Origin: Plotosus lineatus
Lineage: Eukaryota > Chordata > Actinopteri > Siluriformes > Plotosidae
Direction: 5' to 3'
Assembly (NCBI GenBank): GCA_024760905.1
Contig: CM045735.1
Location: forward strand, 24,358,249 to 24,422,248
Length of the DNA: 64,000 bases
Of this stretch, positions 31,880 through 43,212 are shown piece by piece (position 1 is the first letter of the stretch; each line of letters opens with the position of its first letter). The position numbers were made by a program, and so were the translations under genes. A model generated the notes under the pieces. The model searched no databases, was not told the origin of the DNA, and worked only from the letters and a program-made list of their open reading frames with translations.

Positions 31880-32217
31880 GGTTCATCATTTTCTGTAACT
31901 GCTTAATCCTAATTAGGGTCGCGGGGAGGCTGGTGCCCATCCCAGCCAACTTTGGGCGAGGGCAGATTACACTCTGGACAGCTCACCAGGCCATCGCAGG
32001 GCGGAAACACGCTGACAGCTTTGCAGCCTACTCTTGTTGAAAGTCAGCAATGGTTCTTTTACATGCCTCACACCATAGACAGTGAGAGACATGGCCGGCC
32101 TTTGATAACCCAGTTAGCTCCACTGGGAGGACAGTGACACCCTGTGGGGACTCGAACCCCCAACCTTAGGATCAGCGATCCTGCACCCTATCCACTAGAC
32201 CATCACTGCCCACCATT
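31880..32217 (-). mobile_element. Full S2 SINE, inverted
   Basis: On the minus strand: head with TCTAGTGGATAGGGTGC, B box GGTTCGAGTCC, the shared body, then the L2-type tail ending CCTAATTAGGATTAAGC and CAGAAAATGATG. The switch of tail is at CAGCGTGTTTCC (about 32010), the same place as in the copies at 22.8 and 30.25 kb. Confidence 0.9.
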
Positions 32218-32255
32218 GCAGGGTAACACACTCATTCCACACCAAAATAGCCTAA

Positions 32256-32256
32256 T

Positions 32257-32306
<50 letters not shown>
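32256..32306. repeat. (TC)n(AC)n microsatellite
   Basis: About 20 bases of TC then about 30 of AC, directly next to the Tc1-derived element at 32310. Confidence 0.95.
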
Positions 32307-32307
<1 letters not shown>

Positions 32308-32309
32308 GA

Positions 32310-32850
32310 CAGGGGGTGGACAAAATAATGGAAACACGTAACATTTTGGAATCATAATCTTTGAACAATAATTTAAACAATCAAAACTTGGCATATGTTA
32401 TTATTTTTTTGTATAATAATTTTGTTATTTGATATGTTGATGTAAAATAAATGTTTTTTTCCCCCTTTTTCAGATATTGAAAACATTAATCATACCCCAT
32501 AATGGCAGACCTCTCAGATTTTAAAAGAGGCCAAATTGTTAGTGCTCATATGGTAGGCACTGGTGTAACAAAAACTTCCCAAATGTTCGGTGTTTCAAGA
32601 GGTACTGTCTCAAAAGTAATGACTGCCTTTGAAAGAGAGGGGGAAAATGTCCTCACCAAAAGCACAAGTCCGCCATCGTCTCTAAAAGAGTTGGAGGTTA
32701 TTCTAACTGAAGAATGGCTTAAAATTCCTGTGGAAATAATTCACAAGTTGTATGAATCAATACATATGCCAAGTTTTGATTGTTTAAGTTATGTTCAAAG
32801 ATTATGATGCCAAATTGTTAGGTGTATCCATTATTTTGTCCACCACCCTG
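32310..32850 (+). mobile_element. Internally deleted Tc1-like element
   Basis: Inverted terminal repeats of about 85 bp: left CAGGGGGTGGACAAAATAAT, right ATTATTTTGTCCACCACCCT, with TTGGCATATG and its reverse further in. A TA follows the right end. At 541 bp it is about one third of a full element. Confidence 0.88.
32502..32807 (+). CDS. Tc1 DNA-binding-domain-only protein (HTH fused to C-terminal tail)
   Basis: 101 codons, no internal stop. Residues 1-50 (MADLSDFKRGQIVSAHMVG, GVTKTSQMFGVSRGTVSKVM) are the first helix-turn-helix of a Tc1-like transposase. After residue 65 it jumps to the normal C-terminal block (TEEWLKIPVEIIHKLYESI) and runs on into the terminal repeat. The whole DDE catalytic core is deleted. 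If made, it could bind the family's ends but not cut. Expression is not shown by the sequence. Confidence 0.7.
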   Translation: MADLSDFKRGQIVSAHMVGTGVTKTSQMFGVSRGTVSKVMTAFEREGENVLTKSTSPPSSLKELEVILTEEWLKIPVEIIHKLYESIHMPSFDCLSYVQRL

Positions 32851-32854
32851 TATA

Positions 32855-34165
32855 CATGTTTACACAGTCGCGGATATTTACATTGATCAACTATAAAGTA
32901 GACCAAATTAGGTCAGTACACACAACTCAGCCACTAAAACAAGTGGGTACACGGTGTGTACCGGCGTGTACCCTCCACTACAGCACTGCGCCGATCCCTC
33001 AAGCAAACAGATGAATGTTGAGTACTAAACAAGTGTTCAAAGCGCACTTTCCTGCTTGACATATAGGAAGTCTGGACAAGCTGCTTTTCGCCCCAAAAGC
33101 TCTGGTATCGGCCGCGACGCCTCCCGCACTTGGTGGAGCGCATTGCAAATGTTTAATAATGTTTAATATTGTTTGGTTTGGTAAATAAAATATTGGTTAA
33201 TTAAAAATGTTTCTTTAATATTGTTTGGTTAATAAAAAAATTGGTTCATAAAAATGTTCTGAATTTCCATAGTAGTGTACCAATGCCTGTTTGTCACACA
33301 CGTAAAGGAGAGTTGTACTGTTGGTTCATGAGTTTCGTGAGTTTATTTGAGAGGGCTCATCTTATAATCTTATAAACACGGATCATTGGTAATGATTATG
33401 GGTTTACATGACTAGACAACCAAGTGAAACAAAAAGGAATGAAGACAGTTTTTATGATCGAAATGAGCAGAGATGTGGTGCACTTGCCCTGAAAGACACA
33501 GGACTGCGTACAGAGTCAGTCTGAAAGGAGGCAGGTGTTCTTTAACTCTCTTTTGAGAGAGGTCATTGCAGCTTATTTTTCGTTTTTTAAGTTGTTGAAT
33601 TCAGTAAATGTTAAATAAATGTGGCATGCTCCACCGAATGTGAGCAAAACGCGGCTCATCTGGACCTCCGATCCCTCAAGGAAACAAGTTATTGTTGAGT
33701 CCAGATCTCCGATCTGTCAAGTGCACTTTGAACACCCTGCATTCGGCAGAGCGCGCCACAAATGTGTGTTGTTCACGTGTGTGTGATAGAGAGAGACAGT
33801 GTTTTTGTGTGCATGTGCGCATGTGTGTGTGTGAGAGAGCGAGAGAGAGAGAGAGAGATAAAGAGAGACAGTGTGTGTGTGTGTGTGTGTGTGCGCGTTC
33901 ATAAAAAATGTTTAATAATGGTTTAATTAAAAAATATGTTAATAAAATGGTTTAATATGTTAATAAAATGTTTAAATTGTTTAATAAATAATTTTCTTTT
34001 ACTTTTAACACATATTTCATACAAAATTGGTGTACTTTTATAATTTGTAAAGGGTTTATGGGGTAGTCTTGGGAGCCTTGGAACGAATCATGCGTTTTAC
34101 ATGTAAAATGCGCCTCTACTTACGAAAACTCCAGGTTAAAAAAATGGCTCTGGAACATGAAATCT
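32855..34165. mobile_element. Family C MITE-like element, copy 2 (partial)
   Basis: The right end at about 34050-34150 reads GGGTAGTCTTGGGAGCCTTG, GTTTTACATGTAAAATGCGC, CTACTTACGAAAACTCCAGG, matching the mirror of 51460-51540. The interior has TTGTTTAATAAATA-type AT repeats and the CCGATC...CAAG cassette (32985-33065 and 33650-33730). The left end is uncertain. Confidence 0.5.
33765..33898. repeat. Compound GT/GA microsatellite
   Basis: GTGTGTGATAGAGAGAGAC, (GA)n and a terminal (GT)n. The short frames across it are artefacts. Confidence 0.9.
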
Positions 34166-34176
34166 ATATATTCCAC

Positions 34177-34525
34177 AGGGGCAGTGGTGATCTAGTGGAT
34201 AGGGCGCTGAATCGCTGATCTTAAGGTTGGGGGTTCGAGTCCCCACAAAGGTTGTCACTGTCCTCCCAGTGCAGCTAACTGGGTTATCAAAGGCGGGCCA
34301 TGTCTCTCACTGTCTATGGTGTGAGGCATGTAAAAGAACCATTGCTGACTTTCTTAAAGAGTAGCTGCAAAGCCGTCAGCGTGTTTCTGTCCCTTGCTAA
34401 AGGGTTGTGACAGGAAGGGCATCCGACATAAAAATCTATGCCAAATCAAATGTGCGAATCAGATGATTCGCTGTGGCGACTCCCGAGAAAAGGGAAAAAA
34501 GCTGAAATGAAAAGAAAGAAGAAGA
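34177..34525 (+). mobile_element. Full S1 SINE
   Basis: Head GGGGCAGTGGTGATCTAGTG, B box GGTTCGAGTCC (near 34233), body, and tail GATGATTCGCTGTGGCGACT ending AAAGAAGAAG. A partial second copy of the body follows at 34527-34620. Confidence 0.88.
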
Positions 34526-34837
34526 TCCCGCAGTGTAGCTAACTGGGTTATCAAAGGCCGGCCATATCGCTCACTGTCTATGGTGTGAGGTTCATGTAAA
34601 GGAACTGACTTTGGGTCTTATATCATACTTATTAGCCTCCCATTTTCACAAATAATTTGTTTAAAAATCATATAATGTGATTTCCTGGATTTTTTTTTAC
34701 ATTCTGTCTTGCAAGCTTGATGTGTACCTATGATGAAAATTACAAACCTCTCATCTTTTTAAATGGGTGAACTTGCACATTTTTATGTTGCCCAATACTT
34801 ATTGGCCCCACTGTAGCTGAAAGTAAAAGAAGATACA

Positions 34838-35285
34838 CATATACATGTACAAGACGGTGTTGAGGACAGCGATGTTGTATGGTTTAGAAACAGTGGCACT
34901 GGGGAAAAGACAGGAGGCAGAGATGGAAATAGCAGAGATGAAAATGCTGAGGTTTTCTTTGGGAGTAAGGAGGATGGATAGAATCAGGAATGAGTACATC
35001 AGAGGGACAGCACATGTAAGACGTATTGGAGACAAAGTCAGGGAGGCTAGATTGAGATGGTTTGGACATGTACAGAGGCGGGATAGTGAGTATATTGGTA
35101 GTAGGATGCTGAGTTTGGAACTACCAGGCAGAAGGCCTAGAGGAAGACCAAAGAGAAGATTTATGGATGTGGTGAAGAAGGACATGAAGGTAGTTAGAGT
35201 AAGAGTAGAAGATGCAGAGGATAGGGTAGATGGAGGCAGATGATTCACTGTGGCGACCCCTGAAAGGAAAATAATAAGAAGAAGA
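34838..35285 (+). pseudogene. RTE-type LINE 3' end, 5'-truncated
   Basis: Open for 132 codons from 34845: MYKTVLRTAMLYGLETVALG, KMLRFSLGVRRMDRIRNEYI, GHVQRRDSEYIGSRML, GRRPRGRPKRRFMDVVKKD. This is the C-terminal part of the ORF2 protein after the RT domain. The 3' end has GATTCACTGTGGCGACCCCT then AAGAAGAAGATA. Confidence 0.85.
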
Positions 35286-35388
35286 TACATGTATGTATAC
35301 GTCAGTGTAGGGAGGTGATCCTACTTCACGGATTTCCATGGTCACGTGGGGATCTCGGTCCCAATTAACCGCGGAAAGTGAGGGATGG
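35286..35388 (-). mobile_element. End fragment of the CAGGGATCCCT DNA element, inverted
   Basis: Reverse complement of the left 100 bp of the elements at 63 and 4288 (GATCTCGGTCCCAATTAACC, GCGGAAAGTGAGGGAT). Confidence 0.75.
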
Positions 35389-35410
35389 ATATATATATAT
35401 ACACACACAC

Positions 35411-36976
35411 ACTAGTCCTTCTAAAAAAATTAGCATACTGTGATAAAGTTCATTATTTTCTGTAATGTACTGATAAAAATGAAACTTTCATATATTTTAG
35501 ATTCATTGCACACCAACTGAAATATTTCAGGTCTTTTATTGTGTTAATACTGATGATTTTGGCATACAGCTCATGAAAACCCAGAATTCCTATCTCAAAA
35601 AAATTAGCATATTTCATCTGACCAATTAAAAAAAAAAAAAAAAAAAAAAAGTGTTTTTAATATAAAAAAAAGGTCAACCTTCAAATAATTATGTTCAGTT
35701 ATGCACTCAATACTTGGTCAGGAATCCTTTTGCAGAAATGGCTGCTTCAATGCGTGGCATGGAGGCAATCAGCCTGTGGCACTGCTGAGGTGTTATGGAG
35801 GCCCAGGATGCTTCGCTAGCGGCCTTAAGCTCATCCACAGTGTTGGGTCTGGTGTCTCTCAACTTTCTCTTCACAATATCCCACAGATTCTCTATGGGGT
35901 TCAGGTCAGGAGAGTTGGCAGGCCAATTGAGCACAGTAATACCATGGTCAGTAAACCATTTAGCAGTGGTTTTGGCACTGTGAGCAGGTGACAGGTCGTG
36001 CTGAAAAATGAAATCTTCATCTCCATAAAGCTTTTCAGCACATGGAAGCATGAAGTGCGCCAAAATCTCCTGATAGCTCGCTGCATTGACCCTGCCCTTG
36101 ATAAAACACAGTGGACCAACACCAGCAGCTGACATGGCACCCCAGACCATCACTGACTGTGGGTACTTGACACTGGACTTCAGGCATTTTGGCATTTCCT
36201 TCTCCCCAGTCTTCCTCCAGACTCTGGCACCTTGATTTCCGAATGACATGCAAAATTTGCTTTCATCCGAAAAAAGTACTTTGGACCACTGAGCAACAGT
36301 CCAGTGCTGCTTCTCTGTAGCCCAAGTCAAACACTTCTGCCGCTGTTTCTGGTTCAAAGGTAGCTTAACCTGGGGAATGCGGCACCTGTAGCCCATTTCC
36401 TGCACATGCCTGTGCATGGTGGCTCTGGATGTTTCTACTCCAGACTCAGTCCACCGCTTCCACAGGTCCCCCAAGGTCTGGAATCGGCCCTTCTTTCACT
36501 TTTTCCTTCCCACAGACGTCCCACTGAGGCGCCTTGATACAGCACTCTGGGAACAGCCTATTCGCTCAGAGATTTCTTTCTGTGTCTTACCCTCTTGCTT
36601 GAGGGTGTCAATGATGGCCTTCTGGACAGCAGTCAGGTCGGCAGTCTTACCCATGATTGTGATTATTTTGTAATAAACCAGGCTGGGAGTTTTTAAAAGC
36701 CTCAGGAATCTTTTGCAGGTGTTTAGAGTTAATTGGTTGATTCAGATGATTAGGTTAATAACTCGTTTAGAGTACCTTTTCATGATATGCTAATTTTCTG
36801 AGATAGGAATTTTGGGTTTTCATGAGCTGTATGTCAAAATCATCAGTATTAAAACAATAAAAGGCCTGAAATATTTCAGTTGGTGTGCAATGAATCTAAA
36901 ATATATGAAAGTTTCATTTTTATCAGTACATTAAAGAAAATAATTAACTTCATCACAATATGCTAATTTTTTGAGG
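35411..36976 (-). mobile_element. Tc1-like transposon with IR/DR ends, copy 2
   Basis: Same family as 190-1728, with outer and inner AAAAAATTAGCATA motifs at 35427/35600 and in reverse at 36785/36955. A long A-run lies at 35630-35650. It again lies next to a piece of the CAGGGATCCCT element. Confidence 0.88.
35707..36654 (-). pseudogene. Tc1-like transposase, same in-frame stop as copy 1
   Basis: ATG at 36652-36654, TGA at 36496-36498 in the linker, then 255 open codons including LFSDESKF, FQHDLSPAH and PDLNPIENLWD (DD34E intact). It differs from copy 1 by scattered substitutions and one codon missing near the C-terminus (SMPRIEAAISAKG against SMPRRIEAVISAKA). Confidence 0.88.
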
Positions 36977-36989
36977 ACTCAAATGTAGT

Positions 36990-38090
36990 TGTGTTCAAAG
37001 TAATAGCACTGTGTTTAAAAAAGTGAATAAAGTTCAAAATCCTTATCATTTCTTTTATTTCCGTACACACAAATGCATTGGGACCATTACAAATTCTATT
37101 CCAAATCAAACCATAAAGAAAAATATCAAATTTTTGTTATTCCCTTAAAGAAATAGAAGTGAATATTAGACTGTTCAAAAAACTTTACAAACTCAAACAT
37201 CCACTGTATAAACTGAAAAATGTAAGATTTTGTTTTCCTTTGAATCACTGAACTAAAATTTAGGTGCATCACCACTGTTTCTCAGAATTGCTGCACATAT
37301 GTGTTGCATGGAGTCAACCAACTTCTGGCACCTGTGTACAGGTGTTCCATCCCAGGGTGGTTGGACTACATTCCACAGTTCTTCTGTATTTCTTCGTTTT
37401 GCTTCAGACACTGCATTTTTATGTCACCCCACAAGTTTTCTATTGTATTAAGGTCCGGGGATCAGTCCGGTTGCTCTATAACATCAGTCTGGAACCAAGA
37501 TGTTGCCCGTTTACTGGTGTCTTTGGGGTCGTTGTTTTGTTGGAACACCCATTTCAAGGGCATTTCCTCTTCAGCAGAAGGTAGCATGACCTCTTCAAGT
37601 ATTTTGATGGATACAAACTGATCCATGATCCCTGGTATGAGATAAATAAGCCTAGCACCGTAATATGAAAAACATCCTTATATCATCCTTGTGCCACCAT
37701 AATTCACTGTCTTCACACTGAACTGTGGCTTGAATTTAGTGTTTGGGGGTCATCTTGGGGGACTAATAGACCCAAAAAGAACAACATTTCTTTCATCAGT
37801 TCACAAAATGTTGTGCTATTTCACTTTAGTCCAGTCAATGTGTTCTTTGGCAAATTGTAACCTCTTCAGGACGTCTTTTTACAACAGTGGGACTTTGTAG
37901 GTGCTTCTTGCCAATGGCTTGGCTTTACATAGGCATCTTCTAATTGTAATAGTACTCATAGGTAACTTTAGACCTTCTTTGATCTTCCTGGCACTGATTG
38001 TGATTGGAGCTGATTTCCACCTGATTTACATAATTATAACACCTGGTAAGGATCAACTGTTGGTGTCTTGATATGTAAAAACCACAGCTA
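36990..38090 (-). pseudogene. Tc1-like element of another subfamily, decayed
   Basis: The minus strand reads ILEEVMLPSAEEEMPLKWVF, QQNNDPKDTSKRATSWF and LNTIENLWGDIKMQCLKQN in order, with frameshifts. The left end has GTGTTCAAAGTAATAGCACT, a terminal motif known from fish Tc1 elements. It abuts the preceding Tc1 copy. Confidence 0.78.
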
Positions 38091-38384
38091 TGAGAGCATA
38101 TGTTCTTTTTCACGTGACGGTAAGCCAATAATGAATTAAATTAAATGCTGAGGGAAGTGTAGCATTTAATGTTTTATGACCCAATACGGTTTTAGTGCAA
38201 AATGCAACGATAAATCAGATGTAAAATGAACAAGCGCAATATGTTACACTGCTGTAAAAATTATCCTGGAAGAATCTTCCCTACAGCACAAGTAAACGTT
38301 ATTCAGGTTAGCAATCACTCAAGCAAACCACAAATCTATGATTAAAAATTAGTACTGGTTTTCCAAACTCATCCATTAATTAAT

Positions 38385-38505
38385 TTTCTGTAACTGCTTA
38401 AAATCCTAATTAGGGTCACGTGGAGGCTGGTGCTCATCCCTGTCGACTCCAAGCTCGGGGAGAGTACACCCTGGACGGCTCGCCAGGCCATCACAGGGCA
38501 TCCAG
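38385..38505 (-). repeat. L2-type tail fragment, inverted
   Basis: TTTTCTGTAACTGCTTAAAA, CCTAATTAGGGTCACGTGGA and GCTCGCCAGGCCATCACAGG are the reverse of the L2-type tail seen in S2 SINEs. Confidence 0.75.
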
Positions 38506-38966
38506 ACTCATTTAATTAAAAAACAAACAAACAAACAAACAATTCATTCACAATGACAAGAAATTTTGTAATAGACGTGTCAAGGGCCATGTCCTCAGAA
38601 GCAAAGCCCTTTGTTTCAAGTAGTGTTTATGTCTTCAGCTAATGATTGCAAGATCGTTGCAAGAACATTTCTTTGCTGGGCTGTGCAATAGGACAACATT
38701 TTATTAACATAATAAAATCATTGATAGCTAATTTATAACCATGACCTATCATTTATTTCATTCAGTCACTAATCTTTATGATAATATTTTGCCAGAGATT
38801 AAGGATCCATTTTGAAACCTGGACTACATTACTGGTTTTCTAATGAAAAAAATATTTTTATTCATTAATGTTTTTGAATTCAGAGAAAATTTGCAACTTG
38901 TGTATTGTTATCAGTACATGAAATTTTGGGTCATATCACACAGCCCCATTTGTCGATCACAAAACA
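38506..38966 (-). other. pcyox1l: Probable pcyox1l 3' UTR and flank
   Basis: AT-rich, with a CAAA repeat at 38522-38542. It lies downstream of the pcyox1l stop at 38967-38969; the exact polyadenylation site was not located. Confidence 0.5.
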
Positions 38967-39628
38967 TTACAGTTCAGTCTTGATCTTGTGCATGAGGTCC
39001 TTCTGGTCAATCATTTCGAGCTGCCTACTCCAGCGATAGTAAGCCAGAAGTGCAATGTTCTTAGCGGTCATTGAGCTCATCTCCATTGCACTCGCTGCCC
39101 ATTCAATTCCATTGAGGTAGTAAAGACTGTCATGCAGAATCATTGGTGGCATCTCCTGAGAGCTTACATATAAAGGGTATGCCTTCCATTCAGTGGCCTG
39201 CACAGAGTAGTAAGACTTAAAAAGGGTCTTTAACTCATCCTTCTCCAGTAGTTTAGGGGAGAAGACTTTGTAGACTCGAGCCTCATGTGGCTGTTTGCGG
39301 TGAAAGCTAGTGCTTACATTGACAGGACAGATGCTAGAAGCACTGTTGAAAAAGAGATTAGCTCTTTCTGTAGTGAGTACACTCGTAAAGGGGAAAAGCT
39401 GGGGGTCAGGGAAACCAAAATAAGTGCAGTTCAAATAACCATGGACAATGGAGGCCACCATTGTGTGGTAAGACCCAGTTATCTTCGCTAATGGGGGTTC
39501 AAAGCCCAGAAAAGAGATTCCCGAGTTGAGATTTTGCTGAAGAGGCGTAGCGATTATAACTATGTCGTAGATATCTGATGCAGTGTCAACTTCAGTGGTG
39601 TAGCTGAGTTTGTATTGGTAGGTTTCAC
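38967..39628 (-). CDS. pcyox1l: pcyox1l last exon
   Basis: 662-bp exon, acceptor ATTCTAG, entering in phase 1, stop TAA at 38967-38969. It encodes ETYQYKLSYTTEVDTASDIY, DIVIIATPLQQNLNSGISFL, MVASIVHGYLNCTYFGFPDP, then SYYSVQATEWKAYPLYVSSQ, LHDSLYYLNGIEWAASAMEM and the end DQKDLMHKIKTEL. The closing sequence is characteristic of PCYOX1L rather than PCYOX1. The family is FAD-dependent thioether oxidases related to prenylcysteine oxidase, carried in secretory or lipoprotein compartments; the function of the -like member is less certain. The frame is intact. Confidence 0.95.
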
Positions 39629-40905
39629 CTAGAATGAGAAGAAAATAACGTTACATAAAATACATTATATCTGCTAAATATTACAGGCATGTTGGACAGA
39701 ATAAAAAAATCAGCACTACTGTAAAACATGCCGACACTGGAGGGAAAGGCCACCACTATTTAAATCCTCAATACAAGAATAGAGCCATTTTAACACAATT
39801 TTAGAAACCTAAAGTTTCTAACTAACCCTTTTCTTAAAACTTATTCATATAATTGCTGTGACTAATTTTTAAGAGTTAATATAATGCCCTGATCCTCTAG
39901 ATGATAAATACTGCATATTGTTTTATAAATCAAATACTGTCCTGACAATGACTGGTTTATGCAGTTGAACATAAAAAGTTGTATAAATTTTAGAAGTGTT
40001 TGTACTTATCAATAGTTATGGTGTGTCGTATTTTGCATACATCAATTAATACATTCTCATGCTGTACACTATGTTACTTTCATGAAAAGCGCATGATTTT
40101 CGACAGGCCAGCACTGTCTCAAATCGAATGTAGCAAGTTGTGCACTTAAAGGAAATGACAAATGCAACATTTAAAAACAATGGGCACATGAACCACTAAA
40201 AACATCTGCTGGCCTTTTAAAATTAATTCTTAATAAATAAACATTTAAAAATGGACAATTCACACAATGTGCAATTTACCTCATCATCACTTTCCACTCC
40301 ATAACCTTGTCCAACTGGCTGAAAATTGGTTAGTGGTGTCCCCTGTTACATCGCAAACATTTTGACCACTGAGGGTGTTAAGTGTGCAGTGTTAAACTCT
40401 TAATATTATAACCATGTGGATTACACAATTCAGGCACTTATAGTGCACTGCATCATGCCAGCATCATGCCAGAGGTCTCAGTTTATTAAAATACCAATTA
40501 TGCAAACTGAGACACATGGTTACTTTTTTATTTTATGTAACATTACACAGTACTTTTATTTAGAATGATTATTACTCTTCTTATATGGCACTGTGCAATA
40601 GGTTTTCATTTGAGTTCCCATATATATCTCCAAAATAATAACTGCCAGTTAAGTTATTTTAAAGTCTTACATGTAAATGTTTAATTTACAGCCAAGAGTA
40701 CATTTATTTGATGTAAAACAAGACATTGCTGCATTGCTTGATCATGGCATGTCATCAGTATTTGTTTGGGAATGTCTGCCATCTGGACTTAATGACTTGG
40801 AACACCTCTACTCTATTCATAATTTTGCTTCTTGAAAAGCGCTCTTAATATTTGAAGTTTCTCTGAGCAGCTTGTAAAACGGTAGTAGTACAGTACTTAT
40901 TTATT
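39629..40905 (-). other. pcyox1l: pcyox1l intron, mostly unique
   Basis: Start of a 6.7-kb intron. AT-rich, no recognisable repeat until the microsatellite at 40906. Confidence 0.6.
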
Positions 40906-41046
<141 letters not shown>

Positions 41047-43212
41047 ACACGATGCAGTTTGAAGGAAGTCAGTGACTGCAAAGTAGTAGTGGGTAAGAGT
41101 GTTTCCAAACGGCATAGGATGGTGGTGTGCAGGATGACGCTGATGGTGAGGAAGGTGAAAAGGGCAAAGGCAGAGCAGAAGACAAAGTGGTGGAAGCTGA
41201 AAAAGGAAGAGTGTCGTGTTATCTTCAAGGAGGAGTTGAAACAGGCTTTGGGTGGTCAGGAAGTGCTTACAGATGACTGGACAACCACAGCAAATGTGAT
41301 CAAAAAGCCATGTAGAAGAGTACTTGGTGTGTCCTCTGGAAGAAAAGTAGATAAGGAGACTTGGTGGTGGAATGAGGAAGTGCAGGAGTGTGTACAAAGA
41401 AAGAGGTTAGCTAAGAAGAAGTGGGACATTGAGAGGACTGAAGAGAGTAAACAGGATTACAGGGAGACACAGCGTAAGGAAAAAGTATCGTTGTGAAAGG
41501 CCAAACAGAGGACGTATGATGACTTGTATGATAGGTTGGACAGTAAGGAGGGAGAAAATGATTTATACAGGTTGGCACAGCAGAGGAATAGAGATGGGAA
41601 GATGCAGCAAGTTAGAGTGATTAAAGACAGATAGGTGACAAAAGTGTGCTGGGAAGATGGAAAAAAGTACTTTGAAGACCTGCTGAATGAGGAAAATGAG
41701 AGGAAAAAAAAAAAAAGAGTAGAAGAGGCGACTGTTGAGGACCAAGAAGTAGCAAAGATTAGTAAGGGTGAAGTGAAGAGGGCACTGAAGAGGATGAAGA
41801 GTGGAAAGGCAGTTTGTCCTGAGGACATACCGGTGGAAGTATAGAAGTGTCTAGGAGAGGTAGCAGTAGATTTTCTGACAAGAACACTCAACAAGGTGAG
41901 CAGATGCTGGAGGAATGGAGGAGAAGTGTGTTAGTGCCCATTTTTAAGAACAAGAGAGACGTGCAAAGTTGTGGCAACTACAGAAGGATAAAGTTGATGA
42001 GCCATACGATGAAGTTATGGGAAAGAATAGTGGAAGCTACACTAAGGGCAGAGGTCAGCATTTGTGAACAACAGTTTGGTTTCATGCCAAGAAAGAGCAC
42101 CACAGATACAGTGTTTGTTTTGAGGATGTTAATAGAGAAGTACAGAAAAGGCCAGAGGGAGTTGCATTGTGCCTTTGTGGATCTGAAGAAAGCATATGAC
42201 AGGGTTCCAATAGAAGAATTGTGGTATTGCATGAGGAAGTCTGGAGTGGCAGAGAAGTATGTTAGAGTGGTGCAGGACATTTATAAGAGATGGAAGACAG
42301 TGCTAAGGTATGCTGTCGGCGTGACAGAAGAATTGAAGGTGGAGGTCGGACTGCATCAAGGATCAGCTCTGACCCCGTTCTTGTTTGATATGGTAATGGA
42401 CAGGCTGACAGACAAGGTTCGACAAGAATCCCCATGGAGTATGATGCTTGCAGATGACATTGTAATTTGTCGGGAGAGCAGAGAACAAGTGCAGGAAAAG
42501 AGGTGGCGGTATGCCCTGGAGAGGAGAGGAATGAAGGTTAGCCTCAGTAAGTCAGAATACATGTGTGTGAATGAGAAGGACCCAAGAGGAACGGTGAGGT
42601 TACAGAGAGCAGAGATAAAGAAGGTGGAGGATTTTAAGTATTTAGGCTCAACAATCCAGAGCAATGAAGAGTGTGGAAAAGAGATGAAGAAGCACGTGCA
42701 GGCAGGTTGGAATGTTTGGAGAAAAGTGTCCGGTGTGATGTGTGATAGGAGGGTATCGGCAAGAATGAAAGGAAAAGTGTACAAGACGGTGATGAGGCCA
42801 GCAATGTTGTATGGTTTAGAAACAGTGGTGCTGATGAAATGACAGGAGGCAGAGCTGGAGGTAGCAGAGATGAAAATGTTGAGGTTCTCTCTGGGAGTAA
42901 CGAGGATGGATAGGATCAAAAATGAGTACATCAAAGGGACAGCACATGTAACATGTTTCGGAGACAAAGTCAGAGAGGCTAGATTGAGATGATTTGGACA
43001 TGTGCAGAGGAGGGATAGTAAATATATTGGTAGTAGGATGCTGAGGTTGGAACTACCAGGCTGAAGGCCTAGAGGAAGAGATTTATGGATGTGATGAAGG
43101 AAGACATTAACGTCGTTGGCGTAAGAGAAGATGCAGAGGACAGGGTGAGATGGAGGCAGATGATTTGCTGTGGCGACCCCTGAAGGGAGAAGCCGAAAGG
43201 AAAAGAAGAAGT
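41047..43212 (+). pseudogene. RTE-type LINE, endonuclease end to 3' tail, with RT domain
   Basis: The longest LINE copy. Plus-strand order: end of endonuclease (VSKRHRMVVCRMTLMVRKVK), linker (KKKWDIERTEESKQDYRE, SKGEVKRALKRMKSGKAV), RT in an open 331-codon frame at 41847-42842 (SCGNYRRIKLMSHTMKLWER, QFGFMPRKSTTDTVFVLRML, FVDLKKAYDRVP, GLHQGSALTPFLFDMVMDRL, MMLADDIVICRES as the catalytic block), then the conserved C-terminal part (DFKYLGSTIQSNEECGKEM, GKVYKTVMRPAMLYGLET). Frameshifts at about 41495, 41634 and 41845 and a stop at 42840 disable it. The 3' end is GATTTGCTGTGGCGACCCCT, AAGCCGAAAGGAAAAGAAG. It lies sense-opposite in a pcyox1l intron. Confidence 0.87.

Noticed and set aside
37264..37621. 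Two overlapping 106-codon plus-strand frames
   Set aside because: They are antisense to a decayed Tc1 transposase whose PDLN/IENLWG block reads on the minus strand.
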